Origin: Dillenia suffruticosa
Lineage: Eukaryota; Streptophyta; Magnoliopsida; Dilleniales; Dilleniaceae
Assembly (NCBI GenBank): GCA_033439265.1
Contig: JAVTVX010000035.1
Location: 9,264,001 to 9,328,000, forward strand
Length of the DNA stretch: 64,000 nt
Reading direction: 5' to 3'
Shown: in pieces, positions 59,760 through 64,000 of the stretch
How the letters are laid out: each line of letters begins with the position of its first letter
Numbering within the stretch: position 1 is the stretch's first letter
Translations under genes and position numbers: made by a program
Notes under the pieces: model-generated
The model's input: only the letters and a program-made list of their open reading frames with translations
Told to the model about the DNA's origin: nothing
The model's database searches: none

Positions 59760-62700
59760 ATCCATTTCATTTTTTTGGGGGGGTTTCCAAATTTAGTTTT
59801 CTTTGCTTGGACAAAGCCTAGCAAATTGCAAGGCTGAAGTCGCAGAAACTTGTGGAAGGAAGGGAGTGTTCGAAGAGCAGCTGACACCTTGTCTAGATCA
59901 TAACAAGAAAGGTTACATCCCAAGGGAGAATAGACCAGGACTGTGGAGAAGAGTTATTAGCTTTAAACTAGGCTTACGTGGACTCCAGGTTGAAAAAGGC
60001 TTTCATGGAAAGGGAGGGGAGAGATGAGATTCCAAACTTGCTTAGACTAGGTGCAATCTTTGAAAATGTAGAAAATAGATTCTTTATCTTCCTTGTAGAC
60101 GGGGCAAGAGGGGTCATTGGTGAGTTTTTTCCTTGTCCTTTCCTTATTAATAAGGATCCCTTTCGAGATACTAGCCAGAGGAAAACTTTGACTTTTTTAG
60201 GGTATTGAACATGCCAAATCCATTTCCAAGAGTATGTATGATCAAGGCCAGGGTTGTTAAGGTTTTGGAGGAGGCTATAAGCAGAGGAGACTGAGAAGGT
60301 GCCGTCTGCAGAGCCTTTCCAATAGGAGTCTTGAGTAAGCCTCCTAGGGGAGACCATGATAGCTCTTATCTCTTTGACTTTATCTTGGAGGAGGACCTTG
60401 ATGCGCTCGCTGGACTTCCACTCACCAATCATAGAAAGAAAGTTTTCAACTTTGGTTTCCTTTAGGGATTGGTTTAACTGAACAGTGGCATGGTTTTCTA
60501 AGCTTTCCATACTAACATATTGATCTTACAAAAAGTTGATTAGCTCCCTATCTCCAACCCTCCAATGGAGCTCCTTTATAATACAGTTTTTGTTTTTTAG
60601 GATACTCCTCTAAACATGGGAACTACCTGGCTTGATGTAATGGCTAAGCAAATAGTCTGTTCTAAGATATCTATCGCGAATAACTTCACACCAAAGGGGG
60701 GTTATTTTCTTGCAGGAGTTGTCATCCCAACTTTAGTCAGTCTCATCTTTTTAAGGCCAAGGCATTCTTTCTGCTTGGGTTGGCAAACTAAGTCCCATTT
60801 GATGGGGTGAATCTTTTTCTTGTCTTTAGAAACCCCCAAAAGGAAGTCTTTATTGAGTCTATCCATTTTGTTGAAAATAGATTCAAGAACCTAAGAGGAA
60901 TGCATTATGTGAACTGGGGTTGCAAAGGAGATTGACTGGATGGGAGTCTCACTACCTGATGTGGTTAGAAGATTGGTCTTCTAGTTGCAGAGCTTATTCT
61001 TAATTTTCTCAACTAGTTGGATATAGGAGGTACTACTTACTCTTGTGCAGAATGGGAGCTCTTAGATAAGTTCCAATGTTGTCTAAAAGATAAACTCACT
61101 GGTAGTAGTTACGATGCTTTTGAGATACCAAGAAACTTTGCGAGAGATCTATAATTTGGATTTAGTGGGATTGATTGTTAAGCCACTTTCAGTGAAGAAC
61201 TCTCTGAGACAAGCTAGAGTGCTACTCATGTTAACGTGGTCAATTTCATCATAACTTCTCCACGGTCAAGATGAAGAGATAAGTGGAGAGAATATCATCT
61301 TATCTCAGACCTTGGCAAGGCTTAAGAGGAGGGAACACTTTACTATTACAAAGAACAAAGATTTCACTGCAAGATATGGAGAACATGAAGAGTCTGACAA
61401 TTGGGATGAGGATTTTGAAGTCCAGCAACACTTGGCCAAGGAAGCTTCACTTCGCATTGTTAAAAACCTTTGCAAAGTCAATCTTCATAACCATACTGCG
61501 CTTTTTGCTCTTGGAGACCTCGATAGAGTGGATGAATTCTTGAGTTATGATGATGTTGTCCATGGTGCTTTTCCCAAGTAAAGTACTGCTTTGGTAGGGA
61601 CTTATGACCCTTTAAGAGTATTGGGTGAAGTTTTTGAACTAAGACTTTGGAGAGAATCTTGTAAAAAATTTTTGGGAGACTAATAGGTAGGAGGTTTTGT
61701 ACCTTTTCAAGGTGAGCCTTCTTAGGAATAAGGACCATGAAGGCTCTAGTCAGCTCTAGAGGAAAAAAGCCATCCCTAAAAGATTCCTTGATAAAGTTGA
61801 AGATGGTCGTTTGAGTGAGATTCCAGAATTGCTGATAGAATATTGGCTAGATGCCATTGGGCCCTAAAAACGATAGGCCTTTCATGCCAAAGACAACTTG
61901 TTTGACTTCATTGATGGAGATGTCTTTCATTAACTCCTTTTGCTTCTCTTCAATGACCTTCTGCTGAAATCATAGGTATATAAAATTGGGTGTTTTCACA
62001 GACTTGCTAGAAAAGAGAGCTGAGAAATAGTCTAGAGCATGTTGCTTTAGAAAGTTTTGATCATGGCACCATTTGTCATCAATCTTCAGCATAGAGATTT
62101 TATTGGCATTCCTTCTAATTTTGATAGTCCGGTGAAAGGATTTGATATTTCTGTCACCCTCGCAGAATCATTGGATTCTAAACTATTGATGATAGAAAGT
62201 CTCTTCTTGGAAAAAAAGATTTTTTAATAGTCTTCCAAGAGTTTGGTGTCTAAGTTTTGTAGAAATGAGAAGTAACCAAAAGAGAGATAGTTTCATATGC
62301 CCTTAACCCGGGCTTCTAGTTTTCTCTTTTTGTGGAAGATGTTTCTAGAGATTTATTTATTCTTGACCTTCAATTTTTCTGTAGTAAACTCGGGAGTTTA
62401 AAAAAGGGAAGAAGGGAAGAAGGGGAGTTCCATGTCTCACTAAAAATTTTTCTAAGATCCAATTTTGAAATAGAAAGTCTTGTTTTCCTTGGCGAAGAGG
62501 AACAGTCAGCATGGTTTGCAGAAGGACAGGGTGGTGGTCTTCATGAAGCCTTGGGAGGTTGGACACACAAAGCTCAACAAAAAGAGGTCTGACTTCATGA
62601 TTGGTCAAAACTTTGTCAGGCTTCTCCTGGAGAATCACCCTACCTTTATGCTTTTTAATCCATGTGTATTTGGCTCCAGTTGCTCCTAAGTTTGAGAAGT

Positions 62701-63636
62701 TGCATCTACTCTACCAGTTGAGAAAGCATTGAGCACTTTTTAGAACTCTTGCTTTGGGGTTGGCTTTGCAGTTGCTAGTCTTATCATTGCTTGCAATGTC
62801 ATTGATGTCACCCATAACAAACCAAGGGAGGTGGATGTCCTTTGCAAAGCACTCTAACTCATTCCAAAAGGTTTATTTCAACTTGGCTTAGGATTGAACA
62901 TAAGTTAGAGTGAGGATCCAATTTCCAAGTCTCTCTAACAAGGGCATGTACTAATTGGTTTAAGTAGTCAAGGATCTCTAGGTTGATAAAACTGGAGTTT
63001 TGGTTCAGCCATAGTCTACCCTTGAGACTTGATGTAGGGACTATGAAATCCCTATCTATGCTCGTGTGGCTAAGGAAGATGGACTTCTTATTGTTCTTGG
63101 TTTGGCTTATGGGAAACTAGAATTTCTCTTCAGGCTCTTTTGAATTTGTTGTTACCAATATTGCAACAATTCCAAACCATTATTTTCCCATTCATTAGGT
63201 AAAGTAACAAGGGAAAGGGGGAGGCATAGTCAGGCCTCTTCAGTCATTGACTCCTCTTGGTTTGAATTGGAGGTGTTGATGTCCTTTTCACAACTCACTA
63301 TGTCCTCATCCTTGTCAATTAATCTGTTGAAGTGGGAGACTGAGCTTGGACCTGCTCATCTTTCTGGTTTTGCAGACCTATTGGCTAGCCTTGAGGATTG
63401 CTAGTTATGGAGGTCCAAGTCAATTTGTTGGACGTCATCTTCCATCAACATGTCGATGGGCTTATGGGGAGTTGAATGGGCCAAGAGAGAGTCCCTAGTT
63501 TTGGGGGGGACCCAATTGGTTGGACAGGTCAATCATCGAAACCTCTTGTTGAACCCTTATTTGTTCATTTTCTGGCATCATTGACGTCATCTGGTAGTTG
63601 GCAGCTTTCAATTTACTTTTCCTCTGGTCAACTCCC
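59760..63636 (-). mobile_element. LINE (L1-type) retrotransposon, decayed
   Basis: Read on the minus strand from high to low coordinate. Endonuclease remains (about 63,100-62,350) include a segment resembling WFVMGDINDIAS near 62,800 and EDHHPVLL near 62,530, where most L1 endonucleases have SDH. RT remains (about 61,740-60,800) include a segment resembling NIIITQEFIHSIE near 61,530, then IDFAKVF; the YADD box near 61,280 is not recognisable. The zf-RVT domain (about 60,510-60,000) has SYWKGSADGTFSVSSAY and KWIWHVQYPKKVKVFLWL. Several stops and frame changes divide the coding region. The 5' limit and any ORF1 are unclear, and the 3' end is near 59,760. It is inactive. Confidence 0.85.
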
Positions 63637-64000
63637 TTTTTTTTGGTAAAATAGAGAGAAAGAAAGCCAGCACCAGAAACTGACTACAAGTCTACAGGCC
63701 TAGCACTGCTAGACCTGAAATCGATTTTCTAAGAGACTCTACACCTACCAAGTCTTCAAGTAGTAGGGTGGCTGACTCTTTTGGAGGATAGTCCAAGATC
63801 GTGACCCTAGGGGTAGCACTGAAGTCCAACTTGACCAGGAAATCAGCACATCTATTCATTTCTTTAAAAACATGTGAGACATGGTTTACTCCGAGCTTTA
63901 GCAGCAGGTCTTTATATTCGATACAAATTAAGTGAAGGGGATGATCCTTATTCTTCTCTACCTCCATTAGTTTCACTAGGGAAGAGCTGTGGACTTCAAC
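63637..64000 (-). mobile_element. Second LINE, 3' end with RNase H domain
   Basis: An A tail (T run on the plus strand, 63,637-63,644) marks the 3' end of another minus-strand LINE that runs out of the window. The minus strand at 63,976-63,692 encodes the C-terminal part of a plant LINE RNase H domain: SHVFKEMNRCADFLVKLDF, then a tail ending GLAVLGL. It is still open over 94 codons, so this copy looks less decayed than the neighbour it abuts. Confidence 0.75.

Overview
The window is nuclear DNA of a flowering plant, most likely a eudicot. It is AT-rich, its genes are split by introns, and five conserved plant genes sit among dense transposon and endogenous-virus remains. There are no bacterial operons, rRNA genes or CRISPR arrays. 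The species cannot be told from the sequence.

Layout. Bases 1 to about 14,340 are a graveyard of endogenous pararetrovirus (Caulimoviridae, Petuvirus/Florendovirus-like) fragments. Coat-protein, protease, RT/RNase H and movement-protein parts lie in both orientations and are heavily decayed. Two DNA elements are nested in it: a GC-rich foldback element (7,103-8,027) and a non-autonomous CACTA element (about 10,800-12,131). The first host gene, PSMD9/Nas2 (26S proteasome assembly chaperone; 14,660-21,594, +), starts about 320 bp beyond the viral remains. Its promoter, leader, first 14 codons and upstream viral sequence exist a second time, inverted, inside its own intron 2. That intron also holds a Mutator-like MITE with a perfect 9-bp target duplication. 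Next come a SINE-rich spacer, a plant DNA-3-methyladenine glycosylase I gene (26,659-30,843, +) and a WRKY32-type group I transcription factor gene (38,751-32,734, -). A SINE with a 16-bp target duplication sits in the WRKY intron 2.

Bases 40,681-48,287 hold an Athila-like, non-autonomous LTR retrotransposon on the minus strand. It has two near-complete LTRs and a third partial one in tandem, all within a single 5-bp target duplication (ATAAC). It ends a few hundred bp before a purine permease gene (CDS 50,011-51,069, +). An eIF5A gene follows (56,543-52,880, -). The right end (about 59,760-64,000) is LINE (L1-type) sequence on the minus strand: one decayed element with endonuclease, RT and zf-RVT parts, and the 3' end of a second with an RNase H domain.

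The host genes are ordinary unlinked nuclear genes: proteasome assembly, DNA repair, transcription, purine or cytokinin transport, and translation. They do not form a pathway. All five gene models were built by hand from splice sites and family similarity, and each keeps its reading frame through every junction. Two introns use GC-AG instead of GT-AG borders. The most unusual structure is the inverted duplication at PSMD9. It places a copied promoter facing back at the gene and lets the pre-mRNA pair with itself.
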